Shown piece after piece: positions 30,685 through 40,255 of a stretch of 64,000 bases of DNA. Positions within the stretch are counted from its first letter, which is position 1, and every line of letters starts with the position of its first letter. Under the pieces are notes generated by a model. The model was not told the DNA's origin. It did no database searches and saw only the letters and a program-made list of their open reading frames with translations. This DNA is from Rubrivivax sp. (lineage in GTDB: Bacteria > Pseudomonadota > Gammaproteobacteria > Burkholderiales > Burkholderiaceae_C): NCBI GenBank assembly GCA_022842595.1, contig JALHPF010000008.1, forward strand, positions 62,001 to 126,000, read 5' to 3'. The position numbers and the translations under genes were made by a program.

Positions 30685-33308
30685 TCGGATGCTACGCGTG
30701 AGGCGCCGGGGTTGCGGGTGACGTTCATGGGGATGTCGGTGCTGGTCTCGTTGTCGAGGGCGCCGAATGACGAGTCGCTGCGGGCAGAAACTTCCACCGG
30801 GACCGTGAATGAAAATCTGCACCCCACAGCCTGTGATCCATTGTAGAGGTTCTGGGCTCTCATACGCCCTTGATGTGACTCTATGATGGTACGGCACAGG
30901 CTGAGGCCGATGCCCAGGCCTTCGGGCTTGGTCGAGAAGAAGGCCTCATAAAGTCGTTCGGCCACTTCTTCCTGCAGGCCCGGGCCCATGTCGGTGACGC
31001 TGAACTCGATCACCCCGCCTTCTTCCGCGCTGTGCTTGGGCACGACGCGCAGTTCGATGTGGCGCCGCGGCGCCGGCAGTTGGGCGCTGTCGATGGCCTC
31101 GGCGGCGTTCTTCAGCAGGTTCAGCAGAACCTGCTCGATGAGGATCGGGTCGACCAGGATGATCGGCAGCCGCTGCGCCACGTAGGTGTGGATGGCGACA
31201 TTGCGGCGGCGAAGTTCGAAGCCGGCGAGCTCCACCGCGTCGTCGACGATCTGACGGGCCTGCGACGGCTGGCGCTGCGGCTCGCTGCGCTTCACGAAGG
31301 CGCGGATGCGGCGGATGATCTGGCCGGCCCGCTCTGCCTGCTTGGCTGTCTTCTGCAGCGCCGCCACCAGATCGTTCTGGTTGATGGTCTCGGCCTTCAC
31401 GCGAGTGACCATGCCGTTGCAATAGTTGGTGATGGCCGTCAGCGGCTGGTTCAGTTCATGGGCCACCGAACTGGCCATCTCGCCCATCGTCACCAGCCGG
31501 CTCGTGACCTGGGCCTTCTCGGCCTGGGCAGCGAACTGCTCCTCGGCGCGCAGCCGCGCCGTGATGTCGGTGGCGATCAGCATCTGCGCCAGCCGGCCGT
31601 CGGTCCACTGCAGGTAGCGCGAGCGCACGTCGAACCATTTCTGCAGCGATTCGACATACACCTCTCGCGGGTTGGTGCCGCTTTCGGTCAGCGCCTCGGT
31701 GGGCAGGCCCGAGAGGGCGTCGACCTCGTCGCCGGTGTCGTCGGCGTAGTCGCCGCCACCGGCGCCAGGGCTGGTGCTGCCCACGCCGCCGGCCATCAGC
31801 AGGTGGCCCTTCGCGTCGTTGCCGAACCAGAGCCGGTAGCTGCGGTTGGCAAACAGCAGTTCACCCGGCTGCACCGAAAGCACCGAGACCGAAGCATCCA
31901 GGCCTTCGAGCACGGTGGTGAAGCGCTCGTGGCTGGCCGTGAGCTGGTCGCGGATGCGTTTGGCCTCGGTGATGTTGGTCATGCTCGTCATCCAGCCCGT
32001 CTGCTGCCCTTTCGGGTCGATCAGCGGGCTGACGTACATGCGGCCGTCGAAGACGCTGCCGTCCTTTCGCATCACCTTCACCTCGATGCCGCCGGCGGGG
32101 CTGCGGCCCTGCAGTTCCTGTTTCAGCAGGCGGGCGTTTTCTTCCAGGCGGTCGGGCGGCCAGTGCGGGTACGGGGGCAGGGCGCCGACGAGCTCGGCAC
32201 TGCTGTAGCCCGTCATCTGGCAGAAGGCGGCGTTGACATAGGTGATGCGCCCTTCCAGGTCCATCGCGCGCATGCCGGTGGGCATGCTGTTTTCCATGGC
32301 GCGGCGGAAGTTCGTTTCCTGCACCAACGCGCCCTGGATCTGCCCGCGCCGGCGCATGTGGCGCCAGGTGCCCAGCAGCATCCACACCGTCAGCACCGAC
32401 AGCGCCACCACCATCCAGAAGAGGCTGTTGCCGACCAGGCCGATCGACGTGCGGTAGCCATGGCCGCGCAGCAGCAGGCCGTTGAGCGGCGGCGTGAGCG
32501 GGGCGTCGCTGACGATCTGCGGTCGCACCGCGCCGCGGCCGTTTTCGCCGGGCATCTGCGTGAAGGTGGAAGCCAGTGTCGTCTGCCGTTCGTCGAGTAC
32601 GGAAATCGAGTGGCGGCGCGACACCTCGGGCGGCACGAAGCGGCGCAGCAGCGGTTCGACGCCGTACTCGGCGATGAGCGTGCCGGTGAAGGCACCACGT
32701 TCGACCAGCGGCACGTGCAGCTGGAAGACCGCACCCCCGCCTGCCGCCCGCAAGGCGCGCGAGTAAACCGGCTGGCGCGATTCACGCGCCGCCAGGAAGG
32801 CCTTCTCGGCTTCGGTGCCGGCGTCCAGCTCCGGCAACTGTGGCACCGGGACACCGTCGCCGGCGACCGGCGGGAAGATCGCTGCCCAGTGGCTGGCCCG
32901 CGGCTGGCGCTGGGCGTTGACCCAGCTGACATGGGTGACCTCGGGCCTCTCGCGCACGAAGCCGGCGGCCTGCTGGCTGAATTCGTCGGCGCTGATCTGG
33001 CGGGCGACGAGCTCGCGCGCCATGCGGATCAGCGCCTCTTCGTTCTGGATCAGGCGCAGGCCGATCTGCTGCTGGGTAATTTCAGTATCGCGCCGAACGG
33101 AATCGGTTTCCCTCTCGATTTCCTCGTTGCGCAAGGTCCAGAAGGCCGAAATGATGGCCGCCAGGAACAGCAGCACCGAAAGCAGGGGCCCCAGCGTTGC
33201 GTAGCGGTCTTGTCGTGAAGGCGACTGCCTGCGCCACCAGCCGCTAAACAGGCGCCGCAGGGCCGGCACGGCCGGAGTGCGGGGGCGAACGGAGGGGGTG
33301 TCGGGCAT
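30681..33308 (-). CDS. PAS-domain sensor histidine kinase with periplasmic sensor region
   Basis: Two TM segments flanking N-terminal sensor; PAS ITYVNAAFCQMTGYSSAELVG; H-box MASSVAHELNQPLTAITNYCNG; ATP domain; ATGA overlap with regulator. Confidence 0.93.
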   Translation of the reverse strand: MPDTPSVRPRTPAVPALRRLFSGWWRRQSPSRQDRYATLGPLLSVLLFLAAIISAFWTLRNEEIERETDSVRRDTEITQQQIGLRLIQNEEALIRMARELVARQISADEFSQQAAGFVRERPEVTHVSWVNAQRQPRASHWAAIFPPVAGDGVPVPQLPELDAGTEAEKAFLAARESRQPVYSRALRAAGGGAVFQLHVPLVERGAFTGTLIAEYGVEPLLRRFVPPEVSRRHSISVLDERQTTLASTFTQMPGENGRGAVRPQIVSDAPLTPPLNGLLLRGHGYRTSIGLVGNSLFWMVVALSVLTVWMLLGTWRHMRRRGQIQGALVQETNFRRAMENSMPTGMRAMDLEGRITYVNAAFCQMTGYSSAELVGALPPYPHWPPDRLEENARLLKQELQGRSPAGGIEVKVMRKDGSVFDGRMYVSPLIDPKGQQTGWMTSMTNITEAKRIRDQLTASHERFTTVLEGLDASVSVLSVQPGELLFANRSYRLWFGNDAKGHLLMAGGVGSTSPGAGGGDYADDTGDEVDALSGLPTEALTESGTNPREVYVESLQKWFDVRSRYLQWTDGRLAQMLIATDITARLRAEEQFAAQAEKAQVTSRLVTMGEMASSVAHELNQPLTAITNYCNGMVTRVKAETINQNDLVAALQKTAKQAERAGQIIRRIRAFVKRSEPQRQPSQARQIVDDAVELAGFELRRRNVAIHTYVAQRLPIILVDPILIEQVLLNLLKNAAEAIDSAQLPAPRRHIELRVVPKHSAEEGGVIEFSVTDMGPGLQEEVAERLYEAFFSTKPEGLGIGLSLCRTIIESHQGRMRAQNLYNGSQAVGCRFSFTVPVEVSARSDSSFGALDNETSTDIPMNVTRNPGASRVASE

Positions 33309-33330
33309 CCATGGATTATCCCGGTCACGC

Positions 33331-33340
33331 TCTACGTAGA
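33331..33340. promoter_or_regulatory. Perfect 10-bp palindrome TCTACGTAGA, candidate FixJ-family operator
   Basis: Self-complementary; located in the 126-bp divergent intergenic region between kinase and aceE. Confidence 0.5.
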
Positions 33341-33354
33341 TTCCACATTGTGAA

Positions 33355-33374
33355 TTCAAACAGCACTATTTGAA
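33355..33374. promoter_or_regulatory. Inverted repeat TTCAAA-N8-TTTGAA in aceE upstream region
   Basis: Perfect 6-bp arms in an AT-rich divergent promoter region. Confidence 0.4.
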
Positions 33375-33434
33375 ATATCAGCAAGCTGTGACAAACTGCG
33401 GCCCGCCGCGAAACAGACATTTCAGGAGACACGC

Positions 33435-36152
33435 ATGTCCGCACTGCCCGAGTCCTTCCTTGGCCACGCAGCCAATGCCAGCGCCAGCGACACGGACGCC
33501 CAGGAAACCCGTGAATGGCTGGACGCCCTGTCTGCCGTTATTGCCGCCGAAGGCCCGGAACGTGCGCACTTCCTGCTGGAGCAACTGCTCGAGCAGGCGC
33601 GCCAGGCCAGCGTCGACATGCCGTTCTCGGCCAACACGGGCTACGTCAACACGATCGAGCCCGACCAGGAAGAGCGCAGCCCCGGCAACCTGGAGCTCGA
33701 AGGCCGCCTTCGCGCTTACATGCGCTGGAACGCGATGGCCCTGGTGGTGAAGGCCAACCGGCTGCACCCGGCCGACGGTGGCGACCTCGGTGGCCACATC
33801 AGCAGCTTTGCCAGCGTGGCCCACATGTTTGCCGCCGGCTTCAACCACTTCTGGCACGCCGACAGCGCCGAACGCGGCGGCGACCTGCTCTACATCCAGG
33901 GCCACAGCAGCCCGGGCATCTACGCACGCGCCTTCCTCGAAGGCCGCATCACGGAAGAACAGATGCTGAACTTCCGCCAGGAAGTCGGCGGCAAGGGCCT
34001 GAGCAGCTACCCGCACCCGAAGCTGATGCCCGACTTCTGGCAGTTCCCCACCGTCAGCATGGGCCTGGGGCCCCTGATGGCCATCTACCAGGCGCGTTTC
34101 CTCAAATACCTGCACGCGCGTGGCATTGCCGACACCAAGGACCGCAAGGTCTGGGTGTTCTGCGGCGACGGCGAGATGGACGAACCCGAGAGCCTGGGCG
34201 CGATCGGCCTGGCCGCGCGCGAAAAGCTCGACAACCTGGTGTTCGTCGTCAACTGCAACCTGCAGCGCCTGGACGGCCCGGTGCGCGGCAACGGCAAGAT
34301 CATCCAGGAGCTCGAAGGCGAGTTCCGCGGCGCGGGCTGGAACGTCATCAAGCTCATCTGGGGCAGCAACTGGGACCCGCTTCTGGCGCGCGACAAGGAC
34401 GGCGCGCTGAAGAAGATCATGCTCGACACCCTCGACGGCGACTACCAGGCCTTCAAGGCCAACGACGGTGCTTTCGTGCGCAAGAACTTCTTCGGCCGCG
34501 ACCCGCGCACGCTGGAACTCGTCGCGAAGATGAGCGACCAGGACGTCTGGAACCTGCGCCGGGGCGGGCATGACGCAGCCAAGGTCTATGCCGCCTTCCA
34601 CCGCGCCAACAACGCCAAGGGCCAGCCCACCGTGCTGCTGGTGAAGACGGTGAAGGGCTGGGGCATGGGCGGCGCCGGCGAAGGCAAGAACACCGCGCAC
34701 CAGGCGAAGAAGCTGAGCGACGACGACATCCGCTACATGCGCGACCGCTTCAACCTGCCCATCCCCGACAGCGAGCTGGCCAACATCCCGTTCTACAAGC
34801 CGGCCGACGACACGCCGGAGATGAAGTACCTGCACGAACGCCGGCAGGCCCTGGGCGGCTACCTGCCGGCGCGCCGTGCCAAGGCCGACGAGAGCTTCAC
34901 CGTGCCTTCGCTCGAGACCTTCAAGGCCGTGCTCGACGCCACCGCCGAGGGCCGCGAGATCAGCACCACGCAGGCCTACGTGCGCTTCCTGACGCAGCTG
35001 CTGCGCGACCAGGCGCTGGGCCCGCGCGTCGTGCCTATCCTGGTGGACGAGGCGCGCACCTTCGGCATGGAAGGCCTGTTCCGCCAGATCGGCATCTACA
35101 ACCCGGAAGGGCAGAAGTACACCCCGGTCGACAAGGACCAGGTGATGTACTACCGCGAGGACAAGGCCGGGCAGATCCTGCAGGAAGGCATCAACGAGCC
35201 CGGCGGCATGGCCAGCTGGATCGCTGCGGCCACGTCGTACTCGACGAACAACCGCATCATGGTGCCGTTCTACGTGTACTACTCCATGTTCGGCTTCCAG
35301 CGCATCGGCGACCTGGCCTGGGCCGCCGGCGACATGCAGGCGCGTGGCTTCCTGCTCGGCGGCACGTCGGGCCGCACCACGCTCAACGGTGAAGGCCTGC
35401 AGCACGAGGACGGCCACAGCCACATCCTGGCCAGCACGATCCCGAACTGCATCAGCTACGACCCGACCTTCGCCCACGAGGTGGGCGTCATCCTGCACCA
35501 TGGCCTGAAGCGCATGGTGGAAAAGCAGGACAACGTCTATTTCTACATCACGCTGCTCAACGAGAACTACCCGATGCCGGGCCTCAAGCCCGGCACCGAG
35601 GAGCAGATCATCAAGGGCATGTACCTGCTCGAAGAAGGCGCGAAGAAGACCCCCCGCGTGAACCTGCTGGGCAGCGGCACCATCCTGCGCGAAAGCCAGG
35701 CCGCCAAGCTGCTGCTCGAGAAGGAATGGGGCGTTGCCGCCAACGTCTGGAGCTGCCCCAGCTTCAACGAACTGGCGCGCGACGGCCAGGCCTGCGAACG
35801 CTACAACCTGCTGCACCCCACGGCCGAGGCACGTGTGCCCTTCGTCACCCAGCAGCTGGCGGCGCACGCCGGCCCGGTGATCGCATCGACCGACTACATG
35901 AAGAACTACGCCGACCAGATCCGCGCCTTCATCCCGAAGGGCCGCGCCTACAAGGTGCTGGGTACCGACGGCTTCGGCCGCAGCGACTTCCGCACCAAGC
36001 TGCGCGAGCACTTCGAGGTGAACCGCCACTACATCGTGGTGGCCGCGCTGAAGGCGCTGGCCGAAGAAGGCACGGTGCCGGCGGCCAAGGTCGCCGAGGC
36101 CATCGCCAAGTACGGCATCGACGCCGACAAGACCAACCCGCTCTACGCCTGA
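33435..36152 (+). CDS. aceE: Pyruvate dehydrogenase E1 component, homodimeric type
   Basis: NTGYVNTIEPDQEERSPGN, GDGEMDEPESLGAI (TPP motif), DGFGRSDFRTKLREHFEV. Confidence 0.97.
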   Translation: MSALPESFLGHAANASASDTDAQETREWLDALSAVIAAEGPERAHFLLEQLLEQARQASVDMPFSANTGYVNTIEPDQEERSPGNLELEGRLRAYMRWNAMALVVKANRLHPADGGDLGGHISSFASVAHMFAAGFNHFWHADSAERGGDLLYIQGHSSPGIYARAFLEGRITEEQMLNFRQEVGGKGLSSYPHPKLMPDFWQFPTVSMGLGPLMAIYQARFLKYLHARGIADTKDRKVWVFCGDGEMDEPESLGAIGLAAREKLDNLVFVVNCNLQRLDGPVRGNGKIIQELEGEFRGAGWNVIKLIWGSNWDPLLARDKDGALKKIMLDTLDGDYQAFKANDGAFVRKNFFGRDPRTLELVAKMSDQDVWNLRRGGHDAAKVYAAFHRANNAKGQPTVLLVKTVKGWGMGGAGEGKNTAHQAKKLSDDDIRYMRDRFNLPIPDSELANIPFYKPADDTPEMKYLHERRQALGGYLPARRAKADESFTVPSLETFKAVLDATAEGREISTTQAYVRFLTQLLRDQALGPRVVPILVDEARTFGMEGLFRQIGIYNPEGQKYTPVDKDQVMYYREDKAGQILQEGINEPGGMASWIAAATSYSTNNRIMVPFYVYYSMFGFQRIGDLAWAAGDMQARGFLLGGTSGRTTLNGEGLQHEDGHSHILASTIPNCISYDPTFAHEVGVILHHGLKRMVEKQDNVYFYITLLNENYPMPGLKPGTEEQIIKGMYLLEEGAKKTPRVNLLGSGTILRESQAAKLLLEKEWGVAANVWSCPSFNELARDGQACERYNLLHPTAEARVPFVTQQLAAHAGPVIASTDYMKNYADQIRAFIPKGRAYKVLGTDGFGRSDFRTKLREHFEVNRHYIVVAALKALAEEGTVPAAKVAEAIAKYGIDADKTNPLYA

Positions 36153-36185
36153 TTCGGCTTCCAGCAAAACAATCGGAGACGGACC

Positions 36186-37874
36186 ATGGCTTTGGTCGAA
36201 GTGAAGGTGCCCGACATCGGCGACTTCAAGGAAGTGGAAATCATCGAACTGCTGGTGAAGGCTGGCGACACCGTGGCGGTGGACCAGTCGCTGCTGACGG
36301 TGGAAAGCGACAAGGCATCGATGGAAATCCCGTCGTCGCACGCCGGAGTGGTGAAGGAGATCAAGGTCAAGCTCGGCGACAAGGTCGGTGAAGGCACGCT
36401 GGTGCTGGTGCTCGAGGCGGCAGGGGCTGCGGCGGCAGCGCCTTCTGCCGAGGTCGCCGCGGTCGCCGCTGCGCCTGCACCCGCAACGGCGCCGGCCGCG
36501 CCTGCACCCGCACCTGCACCTGCACCCGCACCCGCATCTGCAGCGGGCCCGGTGCAGATCGTCGTGCCCGACATCGGCGACTTCGACGAAGTCAGCGTCA
36601 TCGAAGTGCTGGTCAAGCCGGGCGACAGCGTCAAGGCCGAGCAAAGCCTGATCACGGTGGAAAGCGACAAGGCGTCGATGGAGATTCCTGCGTCGCATGC
36701 CGGCACCGTGACCGAGCTGAAGGTGAAAGTGGGCGACAAGGTCGCCAAGGGCACGCTGATCGCGGTGCTGCAGGCCAGCGCCGGGGTGGCGCCAGCTGCT
36801 GCACCTGCGGCCGCTGCTGCCGCTGTCGCCGCGGCGCCCGCGCCTGCTGTCGCGGCCCTGCAATCCCCTGCGGCCCCTGCAGCACCTGCGGCCGCACCCG
36901 CCCCGGCGGCGCATGAACCTGCCGCGGCCAAGGGCAGCCTGCCGCACGCCTCGCCCAGCATCCGCCGCCTGGCACGTGAACTGGGCGTGCCACTGGCTGA
37001 AGTGCGGGGCTCCGGCCCCAAGGGACGCATCACCCAGGACGACGTCCAGGGCTTCGTCAAGGGCGTGATGGCAGGCACGGTGCAGACCGATGCACAGAAG
37101 GCCAAGGCGCCGGCGGCCGCAGCACCGGCCGGCGGCAGCTTCCCAGGCCTGCTGGCCTGGCCAACCGTCGACTTCGCCAAGTTTGGCGCGGTCGAGCGTA
37201 AGGACCTCAGCCGCATCAAGAAGATCAGCGGCGCCAACCTGCACCGCAACTGGGTGCTGATCCCGCACGTCACCAACCATGACGATGCCGACATCACCGA
37301 GCTCGAAGCCTTCCGCGTGCAGCTGAACAAGGAAAACGAGAAGTCGGGCGCGAAGGTCACGATGCTGGCCTTCATGATCAAGGCCGCGGTCTCGGCGCTG
37401 AGGAAGTTCCCCGAATTCAACGCCAGTCTCGACGGCGAGCAGCTGGTGCTGAAGAAATACTTCCACATCGGCTTTGCCGCCGACACGCCGAACGGCCTGA
37501 TGGTGCCGGTCATCAAGGACGCCGACCAGAAGGGCGTGATGCAGATCAGCAAGGAAATGGGCGAACTCGCGGCCAAGGCACGCGAGGGCAAGCTCGGCCC
37601 GGCCGACATGAGCGGCGGCTGCTTCAGCATCAGCAGCCTGGGCGGCATCGGGGGGCGCTACTTCACGCCCATCATCAACGCCCCTGAAGTGGCGATCATG
37701 GGCGTGTGCCGCAGCAGCACCGAGCCACGCTGGGACGGCGAGAAGTTCGTGCCGCGCCTGATCCTGCCGCTGAGCCTGAGCTGGGACCACCGCGTCATCG
37801 ACGGCGCCGCAGCGGCGCGTTTCAACGCCTACTTCGCCGGCATCCTGGCCGATTTCCGCCGCGTCCTGTTGTGA
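36186..37874 (+). CDS. aceF: Pyruvate dehydrogenase E2, dihydrolipoamide acetyltransferase with two lipoyl domains
   Basis: Two [11 protein letters not shown] lipoylation motifs, Ala/Pro linkers, ASPSIRRLARELGV binding domain, LSLSWDHRVIDGA catalytic motif. Confidence 0.97.
   Translation: MALVEVKVPDIGDFKEVEIIELLVKAGDTVAVDQSLLTVESDKASMEIPSSHAGVVKEIKVKLGDKVGEGTLVLVLEAAGAAAAAPSAEVAAVAAAPAPATAPAAPAPAPAPAPAPASAAGPVQIVVPDIGDFDEVSVIEVLVKPGDSVKAEQSLITVESDKASMEIPASHAGTVTELKVKVGDKVAKGTLIAVLQASAGVAPAAAPAAAAAAVAAAPAPAVAALQSPAAPAAPAAAPAPAAHEPAAAKGSLPHASPSIRRLARELGVPLAEVRGSGPKGRITQDDVQGFVKGVMAGTVQTDAQKAKAPAAAAPAGGSFPGLLAWPTVDFAKFGAVERKDLSRIKKISGANLHRNWVLIPHVTNHDDADITELEAFRVQLNKENEKSGAKVTMLAFMIKAAVSALRKFPEFNASLDGEQLVLKKYFHIGFAADTPNGLMVPVIKDADQKGVMQISKEMGELAAKAREGKLGPADMSGGCFSISSLGGIGGRYFTPIINAPEVAIMGVCRSSTEPRWDGEKFVPRLILPLSLSWDHRVIDGAAAARFNAYFAGILADFRRVLL
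36478..36545. repeat. Low-complexity Ala-Pro linker-coding repeat in aceF
   Basis: Iterated cctgcaccc/cctgcacct hexamers encoding (AP)n. Confidence 0.8.
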
Positions 37875-38446
37875 GCACCGTGGTCGTCGCCCGCCAGGGC
37901 AACACCGTGGCCATCGCGTCGGACTCGCTCGTCACCTTCGGCGAAACGCGTCTGCCCGACGGCTACGAGGCCAACACCAAGATGTTCAGCGTCGGCGACT
38001 CGCTCATCGGCACGGTGGGCAGCATCGCCCATTTGCCGGTCTTGCAGCAGGCGCTGGCCAGCCTGCCTGCCGACGACGTGCAGCTGCACAGCCGCGAAGG
38101 CATCTTCGACACCTTCGTGAAGCTGCATCCGCGGCTGAAGGAGCGCTTCTTCATGAACACCAAGGAACATGACAGCGACCCTTACGAAAGCAGCCAGTTC
38201 TCGATTCTGATTGCCAATGCTAGCGGCATCTTCGGCGTCGAGTCCTACCGCGAGGTCTTCGTCTTCGAACGCTTCTGGGCCATCGGCTCAGGCCGGCGTT
38301 TTGCGCTCGGCGCCATGCATGCGCTGGCGGGCCGTGCCAAGAGCGCGGCCGATCTGGCCACGGCCGGCGTGCTGGCCGGCTGCGAGTTCGACACCAGTTC
38401 GGCCGCTCCGGTGCGGCTGCAAACCATCAAGTTGAAGAAAGGCTGA
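37871..38446 (+). CDS. Proteasome beta-subunit/HslV-like Ntn hydrolase (betaproteobacterial proteasome homologue, BPH-like)
   Basis: (M)[38 protein letters not shown]; Asp at position 17 after Met removal; [25 protein letters not shown] start overlaps aceF TGA. Confidence 0.85.
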   Translation: MSTVVVARQGNTVAIASDSLVTFGETRLPDGYEANTKMFSVGDSLIGTVGSIAHLPVLQQALASLPADDVQLHSREGIFDTFVKLHPRLKERFFMNTKEHDSDPYESSQFSILIANASGIFGVESYREVFVFERFWAIGSGRRFALGAMHALAGRAKSAADLATAGVLAGCEFDTSSAAPVRLQTIKLKKG

Positions 38447-38447
38447 C

Positions 38448-40253
38448 ATGGCCACCATCGACATTCAGGTTCCCGACATCGGCGACTTTGCCGAGGTCAC
38501 CGTCATTGAAGTGCTGGTCAAGGCTGGCGACAGCATCAAGGCCGAACAGAGCCTGATCACCGTCGAGAGCGACAAGGCCTCGATGGAGATTCCTTCGTCC
38601 CATGCCGGCGTCGTGCAGGCGCTGAAGGTGGCCGTGGGCGACAAGGTCAAGATGGGTTCGGTGATCCTGGCGCTGGACGCCGGCGGCGTTGCGACGGCAC
38701 CTGCTGCGGCCTCTGTACCCGCGCCTGCACCAGCGCCTGCCGCCGCCGCGCCCGCTGCCTCTGCTCCTGCCGCGCCCGCGCCCGCGGCCGCCAGCCATAC
38801 CGGGGGTGCCGACCTCAGCTGCGACCTGCTGGTGCTCGGCGCCGGCCCGGGTGGCTATTCCGCCGCCTTCCGCGCCGCTGACCTGGGCATGAAGACCGTG
38901 CTCGTCGAACGTTATCCCACGCTCGGCGGCGTCTGCCTGAACGTGGGTTGCATCCCGAGCAAGGCGCTGCTGCACGTGGCCGCGGTGATGGACGAGGTGA
39001 CGCATTTCGCCGACCTGGGCATCAGCTTCCAGAAGCCCGAGGTCGACATGGGCAAGCTGCTGGCGCACAAGAACAAGGTGGTGGGCAAGCTCACCGGCGG
39101 CCTGGCCGCGATGGCCAAGATGCGCAAGGTCACCACCGTGCAGGGCGTGGGCGAATTCATCGACCCGCATCACCTGAAGGTGACGATGGCAGGTGGCAAG
39201 ACCCAGGTGATCCAGTTCAAGAGCGCCATCATCGCCGCGGGTTCGGAAGCGGTGAAGCTGCCCTTCATGCAGACCGAAGGATTGAAAGACGACCAGCGCA
39301 TCGTCACCAGCACCGGCGCGCTGGAACTGCGCCAGAAACCCGAGCGCATGCTCGTCATCGGCGGCGGCATCATCGGCCTGGAGATGGGCACCGTCTACAG
39401 CACCCTGGGCGCCAGGCTCGACGTCGTGGAAATGCTCGACGGCCTGATGCAGGGTGCCGACCGCGACCTGGTGAAGGTCTGGCAGAAGATGAATGCACAC
39501 CGCTTCGATCGGCTGATGCTGAAGACGAAGACGGTGGGCGCCGAGGCCACCGCCGACGGCATCCGCGTGATGTTCGAAGGCCTCGACGGCAGCAAGAGCG
39601 AAGGCATCTACGACCTGGTGCTGCAGGCCGTGGGCCGCACGCCCAACGGCAGGAAGATCGGCGCCGACAAGGCCGGCGTCATCGTCGGCGACCGCGGCTT
39701 CATTGCGGTGGACGTGCAGATGCGCACCAACGTGCCGCACATCTATGCCATTGGCGACATCGTCGGCCAGCCGATGCTGGCGCACAAGGCCGTGCACGAG
39801 GCCCACGTGGCTGCCGAGGTGGCCGCCGGTGACAGCAAGGCCGCCTTCGACGCGCGTGTGATCCCGAGCGTGGCGTACACCGATCCCGAGGTGGCCTGGG
39901 TCGGCCTGACCGAGGACGAGGCCAAGGCCCAGGGCATCAAGGTGAAGAAGGGCCTGTTCCCGTGGTCTGCGAGTGGCCGCGCGATCGCGAACGGCCGCGA
40001 CGAAGGCTTCACCAAGCTGCTGTTCGACGATTCGCCGGAAGCCCATGGCCACGGCCGCATCCTGGGCGGCGGCATCGTCGGCACCCATGCCGGCGACATG
40101 ATCGGCGAAGTCGCGCTGGCCATCGAAATGGGTGCCGACGCGGTCGACATCGGCAAGACCATCCACCCGCATCCCACCTTGGGCGAGAGCATCGGCATGG
40201 CCGCCGAAGTGGCCCACGGCAGCTGCACCGACCTGCCACCCGCGCGGCGCTGA
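38448..40253 (+). CDS. lpdA: Dihydrolipoyl dehydrogenase with N-terminal lipoyl domain
   Basis: [11 protein letters not shown] lipoyl motif, Ala/Pro linker, [34 protein letters not shown]. Confidence 0.96.
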   Translation: MATIDIQVPDIGDFAEVTVIEVLVKAGDSIKAEQSLITVESDKASMEIPSSHAGVVQALKVAVGDKVKMGSVILALDAGGVATAPAAASVPAPAPAPAAAAPAASAPAAPAPAAASHTGGADLSCDLLVLGAGPGGYSAAFRAADLGMKTVLVERYPTLGGVCLNVGCIPSKALLHVAAVMDEVTHFADLGISFQKPEVDMGKLLAHKNKVVGKLTGGLAAMAKMRKVTTVQGVGEFIDPHHLKVTMAGGKTQVIQFKSAIIAAGSEAVKLPFMQTEGLKDDQRIVTSTGALELRQKPERMLVIGGGIIGLEMGTVYSTLGARLDVVEMLDGLMQGADRDLVKVWQKMNAHRFDRLMLKTKTVGAEATADGIRVMFEGLDGSKSEGIYDLVLQAVGRTPNGRKIGADKAGVIVGDRGFIAVDVQMRTNVPHIYAIGDIVGQPMLAHKAVHEAHVAAEVAAGDSKAAFDARVIPSVAYTDPEVAWVGLTEDEAKAQGIKVKKGLFPWSASGRAIANGRDEGFTKLLFDDSPEAHGHGRILGGGIVGTHAGDMIGEVALAIEMGADAVDIGKTIHPHPTLGESIGMAAEVAHGSCTDLPPARR

Positions 40254-40255
40254 GT

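Noticed and set aside
36478-36545. Apparent short tandem repeat array, initially considered CRISPR-like or mobile
   Set aside because: In-frame Ala-Pro linker between lipoyl domains of aceF; normal for E2 proteins
33378-37790. 1470-aa minus-strand ORF antisense to aceE/aceF
   Set aside because: Entirely antisense to confidently identified PDH genes, with no domain-like motifs; codon-bias artefact
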